This document shows, in pieces, positions 22,992 to 32,536 of a stretch of DNA of 64,000 bases. The stretch spans positions 1 through 64,000 of the forward strand of contig CAYTCI010000001.1 of NCBI GenBank assembly GCA_964436305.1, written 5' to 3'. The DNA is from JAKPUX01 sp964436305. GTDB lineage: Bacteria > Zhuqueibacterota > Zhuqueibacteria > Residuimicrobiales > Residuimicrobiaceae. How positions within the stretch are numbered: the first letter of the stretch is position 1; each line of letters begins with the position of its first letter. The notes beneath the pieces were generated by a model. That model saw nothing but the letters and a program-made list of their open reading frames with translations. It searched no databases and was not told the origin of the DNA. A program made the translations under genes and the position numbers.

Positions 22992-25895
22992 TCAGCGCAG
23001 CAACAGCAATTTGCGGATCGACTCCTTTCCGCCGCTGCGCAGCCGGTAAAAATAGGTACCGCTGGCGGCCGGCCGGCCCTCCTGGTCGCGGCCATCCCAG
23101 CGGATCTCGTGGGTGCCGGCAGGCTCCGCCGTATCGACCAGCAGGCGCACCAGCCGGCCGGCGCGATCGAAGAGCTCCAGCCGGACCGGGGCGGTGGCGG
23201 GCAGGCTGTAACGGATCATCGTCCCGGCGTTGAAGGGATTGGGATAATTGGCCTCCAGCGCCCAGGTTGCCGGCTGGAGCGGACCGGGTGTGGGGGCGAC
23301 GCCGGTCGTGAAAAGGGAACGATACAGGAGCCGAAGCGTGTCGGCATCAGCCTGCAGGGTGGCGAGATCGTCCGCCGCGAGGAAAGCAAAATCGATCGTG
23401 AGGTCGCCGTAAGCGGCGATGGTATGCGGCCCCGAGCCGAGGACCGTGGAGATGTCGGCCGGCCCGACCCTGGTTTGCGCCAGTCCACCGCTGATCGCCT
23501 GCCACTTTTCGGCATCGGTGAAGCCATCGTGCAAGGCCCATCCCGGATTGAGCGGATCGGCATTATCGTTCATAATGGCGCGATAGGACAGACCACCGTC
23601 GCTCAGGAGCATCATACCGACACGGGTTTTCGGTCCTGTGCCGGTATCATAGGTGAAACCCATACGGCGGCCCGCATCCAGGTCAGCCACGTTGGTGGCG
23701 TAGCTGGTGGCGTCCATGTCCCAATCGCAAAAGATGCCGAGGTGAAAGTTTTCGAGGGGTTGGGCATTGAGGTTATGCACCGTATAGCGGAAGAGGAGGC
23801 CGTTGGCAAAACGCTCGTCACGGCTGGCAAAGGTCTGCTGGGTGATGCGGATGTTGAGGGGCCTGGCAGCGGTGTGATCGTCAAAGATCGCGGTGCTCTC
23901 CTGATCGAGCAGCGACCCCGGGGTGGCGATGCGGACATCCCCGCCCTCCGAACTGGTGAAATCGGCGTCGTTCACCTGGCTGTTGCTGTAATCGAGGATG
24001 CCGCGCGCGGCATTGACGATGCGGTCGGGTCCCGTCCCAGCGATGAGTGCTCCCTCGAAGAGCAGGCTGTTGCCCGATTTATAGAGGAGTCCGATCCCGG
24101 CGCCGCTGCTGTTGGGATTGGCGCTGCCGATCCGGCCGATGCTGGTTACGGTGGTAAAGATGTTATTGATGCCGATATCGGCAAAGGAGGGCAGGACGGT
24201 CAGGTTAAAGTGATCGGCATCCCGGTACTCTCCGCTGCTGAGGCTCAGGGTGAAGTTGATCGTATGGTCGCTCGGGGCCGTTTTGGCCACCTCCAGGGCA
24301 AAGGCGTCGCGCAGGGTGATGCTCTCGCCGGCGGCGAGGGCGGCCAGGCTGGCCGTGCTGCGGGTGAGGGTGACGTAGGGACTGGCATCACTGAGTTTGA
24401 GTGAGAGGTTCTGTGCCGCCGCCAGATAGTTGGTCATCGTCAGACTCAGGTTGACGCTTTCGCCGGGCTCGATCAGGCTGTCGCCATCCTGATCGGTGAG
24501 TTCGACCCCGGTGAGACGCACGGAGGGCCAGGATTCGCTCAGGGCGCGCCAGGCGTTGATCCGGCCATGGCCGAGCTGGCCGGTATAGGCCGGATTCCGG
24601 GTGTCGATGTTGTCGGCCGTGACGCGCACCTGCTCGGCGGCCTGCAATCCGCTCCACTGCGGGTGCTGGGTCATCACCAAAGCGACCACTCCCGCGGCGA
24701 TCGGCGTCGACATCGAGGTGCCCTGCCACAGGGGGCCTTCATAGCCGCCGCCATCGATCGTGCTCCAGATGCCGACACCCGGTGCGGCGATATCGACGGT
24801 TGGACCGTAATTGGAAAAATAGGCCTTGAAGTCGGAACTGTCGGTCGCCGCCACCGCGAGCACTCCGGGATAACTGGCCGGATAGACCTCGTCGGCGAGG
24901 GTTGCGCTGTTACCAGCGGCCGCGACCACCACCATCCCCTCTTCGGTGGCGTTGCGGATCAGCCGCCAGGTGACCTCCGAGTAGGCGCCGCTGAAGCTGC
25001 AGCTGAGGATACTGGCGCCCTTGGCGGTGGCGTAGAGGATCGCCTTGTCGATACTGAGAGGGTCGATCTTGTCGTCCGCGGTGCGGGAACCGGCGTTCAG
25101 GGCCATCAGCCGGGCATTCCAGCTGGTGCCGGCGATGCCGAGCCGGTTATTGGCGACCGCGCAGGCGGCTCCCGCGGTATGGGTGCCGTGGCTGCTGTAG
25201 GTGGTGCCGGAGAAGAGGCTGCCGGGATCGGCGCTCTGGTTGGCGAAATTCCAGCCGTGCAGGTCATCGATATAGCCATTGCCGTCGTCATCCAGGCCGT
25301 TGCCGGGGATTTCGCCGGGATTGGTCCAGAGATTACCCACCAGATCGGGATGGGTGATGTCGGTGCCGCCGTCAATGATCGCGATGACAACCGATCCCTC
25401 TTCTCCCTTGCAGAGATCCCAGGCCTGGGGAAGGAGGATCCTGTTGAGATAATATTGCCTGCCGGCAAGCGGATCGTTCGGCACGGCGGTCAACTGGTAT
25501 TCGTAACGGGCCTCGGCAAACTCCACTTCCGGCTGGCGGGCGAGTGCGCGCGCGACCTCTTCCGGCGGCTGGCTGCCGGAATAAAAGGCATACCAGAGAT
25601 TGTCGATGCGGGTGCGAGGTAGGCTCTTCTGCAGCCGGCCGGCGAGGGCCGGAGCGACCCGTTCGAGACGATTGATTTTCAGCGCCTGCAACGCGGCGTC
25701 AAAGCCGGGCAAGCCGGTCCGGCTCAGCGCGGCCTGAGCGGAGAGCGGCGTCCTCAGGGCGAAAGCCACCATGCCGGGTAGCGCCTTCCCCGGGGCGTTA
25801 CGGTTCAGCGCAGCGGCCAGGTGAGGCTGCAGGCAACCGAAGCCGGTCATCAGCAGCAGGAGGCGGACGGGGAGCATTTTTAACGGGACCATCAT
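22992..25895 (-). CDS. Secreted subtilisin-like (S8) serine protease with type IX-style sorting domain
   Basis: About 967 residues. The order is: signal peptide, propeptide of ~110 residues, S8 catalytic domain (Asp in IIDGGTDITHPDL, His in SSHGTHTAGAA, Ser in GTSMSTPIAAG), a ~350-residue region including a CARDB-like beta module (DGDSLIEPGESVNLSL), and a C-terminal FlgD-like domain from NYPNPFNAGTMIRY to RKLLLLR. It should digest extracellular protein and be exported by the type IX route. The in-frame TTG at 25925 overlaps the -10 of the promoter, so ATG 25895 is preferred. Confidence 0.92.
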   Translation of the reverse strand: MMVPLKMLPVRLLLLMTGFGCLQPHLAAALNRNAPGKALPGMVAFALRTPLSAQAALSRTGLPGFDAALQALKINRLERVAPALAGRLQKSLPRTRIDNLWYAFYSGSQPPEEVARALARQPEVEFAEARYEYQLTAVPNDPLAGRQYYLNRILLPQAWDLCKGEEGSVVIAIIDGGTDITHPDLVGNLWTNPGEIPGNGLDDDGNGYIDDLHGWNFANQSADPGSLFSGTTYSSHGTHTAGAACAVANNRLGIAGTSWNARLMALNAGSRTADDKIDPLSIDKAILYATAKGASILSCSFSGAYSEVTWRLIRNATEEGMVVVAAAGNSATLADEVYPASYPGVLAVAATDSSDFKAYFSNYGPTVDIAAPGVGIWSTIDGGGYEGPLWQGTSMSTPIAAGVVALVMTQHPQWSGLQAAEQVRVTADNIDTRNPAYTGQLGHGRINAWRALSESWPSVRLTGVELTDQDGDSLIEPGESVNLSLTMTNYLAAAQNLSLKLSDASPYVTLTRSTASLAALAAGESITLRDAFALEVAKTAPSDHTINFTLSLSSGEYRDADHFNLTVLPSFADIGINNIFTTVTSIGRIGSANPNSSGAGIGLLYKSGNSLLFEGALIAGTGPDRIVNAARGILDYSNSQVNDADFTSSEGGDVRIATPGSLLDQESTAIFDDHTAARPLNIRITQQTFASRDERFANGLLFRYTVHNLNAQPLENFHLGIFCDWDMDATSYATNVADLDAGRRMGFTYDTGTGPKTRVGMMLLSDGGLSYRAIMNDNADPLNPGWALHDGFTDAEKWQAISGGLAQTRVGPADISTVLGSGPHTIAAYGDLTIDFAFLAADDLATLQADADTLRLLYRSLFTTGVAPTPGPLQPATWALEANYPNPFNAGTMIRYSLPATAPVRLELFDRAGRLVRLLVDTAEPAGTHEIRWDGRDQEGRPAASGTYFYRLRSGGKESIRKLLLLR

Positions 25896-25925
25896 TGCAT
25901 GATTCTCATGGTTAAGTTGATCCAA

Positions 25926-25954
25926 ATTGTACGAAAGCGCACTCTGATAAGCAA
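25926..25954 (-). promoter_or_regulatory. Promoter of the subtilase gene, TTGCTT-17-TACAAT
   Basis: On the minus strand, TTGCTT (25954-25949) and TACAAT (25931-25926) are 17 nt apart, about 30 nt before the chosen start codon. It probably drives the whole minus-strand protease cluster. Confidence 0.65.
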
Positions 25955-26001
25955 GGATTATCTCTCTGCTTCAACACACCCTTCCGTAGAAAATTTCCCA
26001 T

Positions 26002-26032
26002 AAAAAAAGGGAGTGGTGCGCCACCACTCCCT
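26002..26032 (-). terminator. Intrinsic terminator of the 26059 gene
   Basis: Read on the minus strand, AGGGAGTGGTG pairs with CACCACTCCCT around a 3-nt loop and is followed by seven T. It separates the membrane-protein gene from the subtilase promoter. Confidence 0.92.
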
Positions 26033-26058
26033 GCAGGACGGAATTCATCCGGCTGAGT

Positions 26059-26991
26059 CTATTGCGGGAGAGCGTTCTCTTCAACCGGCTGCTGCGGCCA
26101 TAGTGTGTAGGCCTCGCCGAACTGGGCCAAAAACTCGAGGCTGAAGGCGCGAATCCAGTAGAGGAAGGGAAGCAGAACAACCGAATTGATATAGGGAATC
26201 ATCAGCAGGAAAAAGCCGATGCAGCAGGTGAACAGGCCGCCGAGGATCACGAGAATCACCAGAGCGATGATGATGGCGAGCATGAACAGGGCATACAGAA
26301 TGAAATGCCCCAGGTGGCCCCAGTGCAGCGGCATCAGCCGATCCCAGGCCTGCACGCAGCTGAGGTTCTCCTTGTACATCAGCGGCACGATAAAGTGGTC
26401 GAGGAGCAGCTTGATATACCCCAGGGCCAGCAGGACCGCGGCAAGAAAAGCCCCCCAGATGAAGAGGGAGGGGAGCATGGACCAGAGATCGCCGGTATCG
26501 TTCCAGCGTGTGTAGGCGATGCGCCAGAGGTGATAGAGCGTGCCGCCGGCGAGGAGGATAGCCGCCGCCAGAAAGGCAAGGCGCCAGCGGAAAAGGGAGT
26601 TCGCCAGGTCGCGGAACTGGCGCCAGGGCTGTGAGACCAGAGCGCGCTCCTGCACGACATTATCGAGGAACATGAATTTTCCCCGCGAAGAGAGCCAGAG
26701 GAGGAGGAGCACGATGGCCAGGAGGGCCAGCCCGCCGAAAACGATCAGGGCCATCCATTGCGGTCTGGCTTTCAGCCAGTCCATCGCCTGGTAGGGGGCG
26801 CCGAGGATCGCACCCCAATCGGCATGACCGCCTCTGCCCGCACCATTGCCGCTGCTGCCATGATCGAGCAGGTCCGCCAGGAAGGCGGTAAAGCCGAGGA
26901 CCATCCATTTGTGCAGGTCAAAGGGGTGGAACAGAGCGGATTTCATGCGATAGTAGGCTCTTTCAAAGGGCGCGATGAATTGGATCGGCAT
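26059..26991 (-). CDS. Polytopic membrane protein of an uncharacterised family
   Basis: 310 residues with about six hydrophobic helices. The N-terminus PFERAYYRMKSALFHPFDLHKWMVLGFTAFLADLL matches an opening (..F-PFDL-KW-LGF-AFLA..) that I recall from uncharacterised bacterial membrane proteins. A Gly/His-rich loop follows (about residues 50-65). GGAGGAGCT immediately before ATG 26991 decides the start, discarding 30 upstream in-frame residues. It has its own promoter and terminator, so it is a monocistronic unit. The role is unknown. Confidence 0.7.
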   Translation of the reverse strand: MPIQFIAPFERAYYRMKSALFHPFDLHKWMVLGFTAFLADLLDHGSSGNGAGRGGHADWGAILGAPYQAMDWLKARPQWMALIVFGGLALLAIVLLLLWLSSRGKFMFLDNVVQERALVSQPWRQFRDLANSLFRWRLAFLAAAILLAGGTLYHLWRIAYTRWNDTGDLWSMLPSLFIWGAFLAAVLLALGYIKLLLDHFIVPLMYKENLSCVQAWDRLMPLHWGHLGHFILYALFMLAIIIALVILVILGGLFTCCIGFFLLMIPYINSVVLLPFLYWIRAFSLEFLAQFGEAYTLWPQQPVEENALPQ

Positions 26992-27008
26992 AGCTCCTCC
27001 TTTTTTGT

Positions 27009-27037
27009 AGTATAATACTTTTACGTAAAAAAGCCAA
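27009..27037 (-). promoter_or_regulatory. Promoter, TTGGCT-17-TATACT
   Basis: On the minus strand, TTGGCT (27037-27032) and TATACT (27014-27009) are 17 nt apart. They lie just upstream of the strong ribosome site of the 26991 gene, in an AT-rich divergent gap. Confidence 0.65.
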
Positions 27038-27128
27038 AAAGATTTCAATAAATCCGAGAAAAGCGGTTGATATTTTGGCAAAAAAGTGTAGTTTTATATG
27101 CAGAAATGGCGTTACTTCGAGGAAACGA

Positions 27129-28592
27129 ATGATCTCCCGCTGGATCGCACACGGTGTTATCGGGATTCTCCTGATCGGCCTCCGCCCGCTCCTGTCCCAG
27201 GATACGATGGTACACATTCAGCCTGCGCCTGCTGAGGTTACGATCACCATCGCCACGCAGGCCCATGTGGATTACGGTTTCAGCTATCCCCTGACCTATA
27301 TCCTGCAACTCCCCTCAAGGCAGAGCGGTCTGAGCGCCTGGTACCGTTATCGCCAGAGGGACCCCTGGCAGCCACTCCCCGAAAAAAAGAGCGGCGATTG
27401 TTTTAACGGGATCGCCGCGGTCCGCTTTGACGAGACGGCCGCGACCGCCCTGGTCTCTGCGGGATTCTCCGCCGTGAGCGATTCGCTGCTGCTCCGGATC
27501 ACCAGCGCGGCCGGCGAGGTGGTGCCAGTCACCTGCAGCGGAATCGCCCCCTATTATGACGACCGTACCATGGCCGTCACCCTGAGCGCCGACGATATGG
27601 CTGGCTGGAGCAAGGCCAAGTTCCAGCGCGCCCTGCACATTCTGCGTTCCTACAACCTTTGGGTCAGCTGCGGCATCAACTCAGGAGGAGCAGATCGCGC
27701 TGTCTATGCCTTTATTCAGGCCGAGCTCGACTCGGGGTGGGTCGAGGCCGCCTGTCACTCCCGCAGCCATCCCTCCCTGCCCTACAAGAGTTACGTCGCA
27801 GAGGTGAGCGGCAACAAGGAGGATCTCATCAAGAACCTCCGGCTGCCGGAGCTGTTCACCTCGGGATCGCACGAATATGTCTACCTCTGGATTGCCCCCA
27901 ACGGCCGCACCGACCGGATTGTCGACTCGCTGCTGACCGTAAACCGGTTTCTCTTCGACCGGCTCTATACCAGCAACTTTTTCGGCTGGCCAGCCTGGAA
28001 TACGGCCCTGCAGATGTTCACCAACGCCGGAGTCACCCGGGCTTTCGATCCGCCCGCCTCCCAGCTGGGCTGGGGGATCGGCACCAATGATCTCAACGAT
28101 CTCAACGGTGCCTTTGATCAGGCGCTGGCGAATCACAGCGTCTATCATCTCATGTGTCATCCCAATGTGGTGGAGTGGGATCAGCCCTATCCCTGGCAGC
28201 ACCTCGCCTATATCAGCAATCGGCCCGAGGTATGGTACGCCGCTGTCGGCCACCTTTTCCTCTACCATCTGGCGCAGAGCGCCTGCCGGGTCGAAACGGC
28301 GGTCGTGACGGAGGCCGTGACAGCGCCGGCGGTTTACACCCTGCGCCAGAATTATCCCAATCCCTTTAATCCGGCGACTACGATTGAATACGATTTGCCC
28401 GCTGCCAGCGAGGTGCTGCTGACGGTCTACAACAGCCGAGGTCAGTGTGTCACCCGGCTCGTCAACGCTCCTCAGGCCGCTGGCTTCCACCGGATCGTCT
28501 GGCACGCCGGGAGCAATCCGGCCGGCGTCTATCTCTGCCAGTTGCGCTGGGCCGGTGGGAAGGCGACGCGTAAAATGATGCTTGTGCGGTGA
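27129..28592 (+). CDS. Secreted NodB-like (polysaccharide deacetylase fold) protein with type IX-style sorting domain
   Basis: About 487 residues. A signal peptide (HGVIGILLIGLRPLLSQ) is followed by a beta region and then a NodB-like core. The core has a motif 1 candidate (VTLSADDMAGW) and a motif 2 candidate with the H-x-x-x-H pair in CHSRSHPSLPY. The C-terminal ~85 residues are a FlgD-like sorting domain (NYPNPFNPATTIEY to RKMMLVR). GAGGAA about 5 nt upstream supports ATG 27129 over 27075. It may remove acyl groups from surface glycans, but the fold call rests on short motifs. The histidine kinase gene starts 20 nt downstream. Confidence 0.72.
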   Translation: MISRWIAHGVIGILLIGLRPLLSQDTMVHIQPAPAEVTITIATQAHVDYGFSYPLTYILQLPSRQSGLSAWYRYRQRDPWQPLPEKKSGDCFNGIAAVRFDETAATALVSAGFSAVSDSLLLRITSAAGEVVPVTCSGIAPYYDDRTMAVTLSADDMAGWSKAKFQRALHILRSYNLWVSCGINSGGADRAVYAFIQAELDSGWVEAACHSRSHPSLPYKSYVAEVSGNKEDLIKNLRLPELFTSGSHEYVYLWIAPNGRTDRIVDSLLTVNRFLFDRLYTSNFFGWPAWNTALQMFTNAGVTRAFDPPASQLGWGIGTNDLNDLNGAFDQALANHSVYHLMCHPNVVEWDQPYPWQHLAYISNRPEVWYAAVGHLFLYHLAQSACRVETAVVTEAVTAPAVYTLRQNYPNPFNPATTIEYDLPAASEVLLTVYNSRGQCVTRLVNAPQAAGFHRIVWHAGSNPAGVYLCQLRWAGGKATRKMMLVR

Positions 28593-28611
28593 GAGAGGGC
28601 CGGGGGATAAA

Positions 28612-31164
28612 ATGAAACGTGTGCCGGTATTGCTCATAGTCACCGTTTTTTTGCTTGTGCCCTGGGCAGCGGCGCGCCCGCAAACCGCTCGCGCTCTTCA
28701 CATCTGGAGTATGCAGGGCTTGCCCCGTCTCGATAGCTGGCTGGAGGAAGGCAATCCCTCCCATCGGGTCCATGACTTCATGCTTGATGATTTCGACGGC
28801 GATGGCCAGACGGAGTTGTGCGAGCTGCGCAGCGACCATAACCACCCGCTTTTCCTCGCCATTCGCGAGCTGGACCGGGCCGGCTATACCTATCCGGGTC
28901 ATCCCCTCGCGCTTGAGCCCAGTGATTACCAGTTGTTCCCCCTGGGTGGCAGCGGCAGGCTGCGTTTTGCCACCTACCGCCGTGCCGGTGAGAAGGGTTG
29001 GATCGATCTCTATGATCACAAAGCGCAACGCGTGGATTCTCTCGCGGCGTTGGGGGGGCGGGACGCGTCCGGGGATGGGGCCTGGACCGGCAACCTCCTC
29101 GCACTGCCCCTGGTTGATCTCAATGGTGACGGCCGGCCGGATCTGATTGCATTGATGAATACGGGTGCCGATGGCGGGCCGCGGGCGGTGCTGGCGTACG
29201 ATCTGGCCACCCGCAAGCGCCTGCTGGATCTCCGTTTTGCGCCGATGGTGAGCCAGGTGCTCCCGGCTGATGTCAATGGTGACGGTGCGCTTGAGCTGGT
29301 GGTGTCGCTTGCCGGTGCCTCCGATGGACCGCAATTCGGTGTTTTCAGCCGCGACAGCAGTTACCTCGCGCTCTTCGGCAGGGATGGCCGGCTGCTGGCC
29401 CGCAGAGCCTTCAGCGGCGAATCCTCCTACGTGAGCGCGCAAGTTGCCGAGCTGGATGGCGATGGCCAGCCGGAACTTGTCGCTGCACCCTTTTCGCTGT
29501 TGTTGAATGGCCAGCGGGCGGCCAGACTCTACGCCCTCGACGGGGCTTCGTTTACGGTGAAAAGTGAGCTGGAGAATACCCCCGGGATCGCCCCGATCAA
29601 CCTGCTCACCCGGGTGGACCTGGATGGCGACGGCATGCCGGAACTCATTGGCGGCGACCTGACCGGCCGTATGGCGGTGATCCGCTATGACCCGGTTGAT
29701 ACCCGGCTCAAGGTCATGGCCCTGGCCAAGGCCGGCGCGGAACTGAATTCGCCGCTGACCGATGATGTCAATCTTGATGGCCGCAAGGAAATCTTTATCG
29801 CCACCGGCACGCCGCCGGCCCTCTGGTTGACCGATGCCGACTTGCATCCCCTTGCCTGGATGCCCCTCAAGGATCCCCTCCATTTCAAGATCTCCGCGCA
29901 CCCCCGCCAGCTGGCGGGGCAGCCGTGTTACAGCCTGCGCGATGGCACCTCCCTTTATCGTCTCCGTATTCCGGTTGACGCCCTTTTCCCCGGAGAGCAG
30001 CGGGAGATCCACCTCCTCGGTAAAAGGATCCCGCTGGGCTCGATCGCGCTTCTCCTGCTGTTGCTGTTCCTGCTGATTCTGCTGGGCCTGTTTTTCTCCG
30101 TCCGATCCTTGCAACGGATCATCCGCATGCCGGGCCGCATCTCTTCGGCTCGGGTGGGCTTTGCCCTGATCAACACCGAAGGGCGTATCATCCACTGCAA
30201 TCCACGCTTTTTACGATTGGTCGATCAGGATCATAATCAGGTCCTCAAGCAGCCCGCCGAGAAGGTGTTTGCGACCGCCCATCTGGAGGGACTACTTCTT
30301 CGCTACCAGACCTTCAGCCGGCGGGGTGAGCTCTATGAGCAGCATGAGATCGATTGGCCGCTGGTGGACCGGGTGCAGACCATAGCGGTGGAATTTTTCC
30401 GGATCCAGGGCTACCCGTCGTTCATCCTGGTGCTGCTGATCGATCTTTCCGAGAGCCTGGAAAAGGAGCGTCTGAAGATCTGGGCGGCCATGGCCCAGCG
30501 GATGGCACACAAGACCAAAACCCCGCTGGCCACCGTCCTGCTGGCCATCCAGCGGCTCCAGCGTGCCTATAAAAAAAGTTCCCCAGACCGGGTCCAGGAG
30601 TATGACGAGATGACCCGGACCGCCCTGCACGAGATCGAGCGGGTGCGCGACTCGATCAATGCTTTTATGAAATTCGCCCGCCTCGAGCCGCCGGTCCTGG
30701 TCTCTGATGATTTTTCGCGGGTCGTGCAGGAAAGCCTGCAGGAATACCTGCCGCGGATTCCGGATGAGGTCCAGCTGCAAACCCGTTTCGAAACCCTCGA
30801 TCTGCCGGTCACCGTCGATCTCGGTCAGTTCAAGGAGGCTTTCTATAATCTGCTGGATAATGCCATTTCCGCCATCCAGGGCGACGGCATCCTGAGCGTC
30901 ACGACGCTGCTGGAAAAGGACCCGCTCTCCGGGCGTGGGGGACGAGACCAGGCTCTGCTCGAGATCACGGACAACGGCAAAGGGGTTCCGGCGGCGGATT
31001 TTCCGCGCCTGTTCAAGGCGGGCTTTAGCTCCTCGCTGGCCGGCAGTGGCATGGGATTACCGTTGGCCCGCAGCATTGTCGAAGCCCACGGCGGTACCAT
31101 CGAGATGGACAGCCATGAGGGGAGCGGGACGACCGTCTTTGTCCGGCTGCCCGTCCGTAACTAG
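28612..31164 (+). CDS. Sensor histidine kinase with extracytoplasmic FG-GAP/VCBS propeller
   Basis: 850 residues. A signal/anchor is followed by ~450 exported residues with six calcium-loop-like FG-GAP repeats (DFDGDGQTEL at about residue 60, DLNGDGRPDL, DVNGDGALEL, ELDGDGQPEL, DLDGDGMPEL, DVNLDGRKEI). One transmembrane helix lies near residues 475-497. A PAS-like domain follows (VGFALINTEGRIIHCNPRF). The dimerisation box has the phospho-His at about residue 633 (MAHKTKTPL), and the ATPase domain has N box FYNLLDNAI, DNGKGV and GSGMGLPLAR. It should phosphorylate the NtrC-type regulator encoded 12 nt downstream. A whole propeller as sensor is unusual. GGGGGAT before ATG 28612 supports the start. 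Confidence 0.9.
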   Translation: MKRVPVLLIVTVFLLVPWAAARPQTARALHIWSMQGLPRLDSWLEEGNPSHRVHDFMLDDFDGDGQTELCELRSDHNHPLFLAIRELDRAGYTYPGHPLALEPSDYQLFPLGGSGRLRFATYRRAGEKGWIDLYDHKAQRVDSLAALGGRDASGDGAWTGNLLALPLVDLNGDGRPDLIALMNTGADGGPRAVLAYDLATRKRLLDLRFAPMVSQVLPADVNGDGALELVVSLAGASDGPQFGVFSRDSSYLALFGRDGRLLARRAFSGESSYVSAQVAELDGDGQPELVAAPFSLLLNGQRAARLYALDGASFTVKSELENTPGIAPINLLTRVDLDGDGMPELIGGDLTGRMAVIRYDPVDTRLKVMALAKAGAELNSPLTDDVNLDGRKEIFIATGTPPALWLTDADLHPLAWMPLKDPLHFKISAHPRQLAGQPCYSLRDGTSLYRLRIPVDALFPGEQREIHLLGKRIPLGSIALLLLLLFLLILLGLFFSVRSLQRIIRMPGRISSARVGFALINTEGRIIHCNPRFLRLVDQDHNQVLKQPAEKVFATAHLEGLLLRYQTFSRRGELYEQHEIDWPLVDRVQTIAVEFFRIQGYPSFILVLLIDLSESLEKERLKIWAAMAQRMAHKTKTPLATVLLAIQRLQRAYKKSSPDRVQEYDEMTRTALHEIERVRDSINAFMKFARLEPPVLVSDDFSRVVQESLQEYLPRIPDEVQLQTRFETLDLPVTVDLGQFKEAFYNLLDNAISAIQGDGILSVTTLLEKDPLSGRGGRDQALLEITDNGKGVPAADFPRLFKAGFSSSLAGSGMGLPLARSIVEAHGGTIEMDSHEGSGTTVFVRLPVRN

Positions 31165-31176
31165 GGGAGGGAAGGA

Positions 31177-32529
31177 ATGAAACGGCATTCCCATGGAAGG
31201 ATTTTGATCGCTGAAGATGACAACGCCTTTGCCGCACAGCTCGCTTCCGTATTGGAGGGGGAAGGGTTTGCGACGATGGTGGCCCGGGATGGCAATGAGG
31301 CGGTCAAGATGCTCTCGCAAGGGGATCTGGAGATTGCACTGGTCGATCTCGCCATGCCCGGGCTGGACGGCATGCAGGTTCTCGAGCGGGCGGCCGTACT
31401 GGCGCCGGGCCTGCCGCTGGTGGTGATCACCGGCAACGCCACCATCGAACGCGCGGTTCAGGCTACACGGCTCGGGGCCTTCGATTTTCTGGAAAAGCCG
31501 GTCAATCTCGACCGGCTGCTGTTGACGGTGGAACGCGCCAGGGAGTGGCGGCATCTCGAACAGAAGACGAGCTGGATGGGCGCCGAGATCATGAACCGAT
31601 ACCGCATGGTGGGCACCTCCAGCGCGATGCAAGGGGTCTATGCCCGTATTGAAAGAGTGGCGCCCACAGAGAGCACGGTCCTGATCACCGGCGAAACCGG
31701 GACGGGCAAGGAACTGGTGGCGATGGCCATCCACCTGCGCAGCAAACGCAGCGCCGGCCCCTTCCAGCGCGTCAACTGCGCCGCCATTCCCGAAACCCTG
31801 ATCGAAAGCGAGCTCTTCGGCCACCGCAAAGGGGCCTTCACCGGCGCCTTCGAAAATTACGACGGCAAATTCATGCAGGCCGACGGCGGCTCCCTCTTTC
31901 TCGACGAGATCGGCGACCTCAGTCTGCCGGCCCAGGCCAAACTGCTGCGGGTGCTGCAATCGCACGAAGTCGAGGCGGTAGGCGGCAGCGGGCCTATGCC
32001 GATCGATGTCCGCATCATCGCGGCGACCAACCGCAATCTCACCGAACAGATCGCCCGGGGACTCTTTCGCGAGGACCTGTACTACCGCGTCTGCGTCGTG
32101 GATATCCAGCTCCCGCCTCTGCGCGAACGTCGCGAGGACATCCCGGAGCTCGCTGCCGCTTTCCTTCGTCAATTCTGTGAACAGTATAACCGGCGGCTTA
32201 ACGAGTTTTCGCCATCGGCGCTACGCCTGCTGATGAGCTATCACTGGCCGGGTAATGTCCGGCAGCTGCGTTCCTTCATCGAACGGGCGGTGGTGCTGGC
32301 CACCGGCGACACCCTCCACGAAGAAGAGCTGAAGCAGATGATGGGGCTTCCGGACGGGGAGGGGGGGATCTTGCCGCTCAAGGAGGCGCGCGAACGCTTC
32401 GAGAGGGAGTATATTGCGCAAATCCTGCAGGCGCACGAATGGAAGATGGACACCAGTGCCGCGGTGCTGGGCATCGACCGGACCAATCTCTACAAAAAGA
32501 TGCAAAAGCTGGGAGTGCGTCGGGGATGA
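31177..32529 (+). CDS. NtrC-family sigma-54-dependent response regulator
   Basis: 450 residues. The receiver domain has the phospho-acceptor Asp57 (ALVDLAMPG), acidic pocket AEDD, and Lys in FLEKPV. The AAA+ domain has Walker A GETGTGKE, the sigma-54 contact loop GAFTGA, Walker B GSLFLDEIGDL, and the arginine region LYYRVCVV. A C-terminal Fis-type helix-turn-helix follows (SAAVLGIDRTNLYKKMQKLG). It activates sigma-54 promoters when phosphorylated, presumably by the adjacent propeller kinase. No target promoter was identified here. Its last codons lie just before the 52-bp repeats. Confidence 0.95.
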   Translation: MKRHSHGRILIAEDDNAFAAQLASVLEGEGFATMVARDGNEAVKMLSQGDLEIALVDLAMPGLDGMQVLERAAVLAPGLPLVVITGNATIERAVQATRLGAFDFLEKPVNLDRLLLTVERAREWRHLEQKTSWMGAEIMNRYRMVGTSSAMQGVYARIERVAPTESTVLITGETGTGKELVAMAIHLRSKRSAGPFQRVNCAAIPETLIESELFGHRKGAFTGAFENYDGKFMQADGGSLFLDEIGDLSLPAQAKLLRVLQSHEVEAVGGSGPMPIDVRIIAATNRNLTEQIARGLFREDLYYRVCVVDIQLPPLRERREDIPELAAAFLRQFCEQYNRRLNEFSPSALRLLMSYHWPGNVRQLRSFIERAVVLATGDTLHEEELKQMMGLPDGEGGILPLKEARERFEREYIAQILQAHEWKMDTSAAVLGIDRTNLYKKMQKLGVRRG

Positions 32530-32536
32530 GCGGCGG

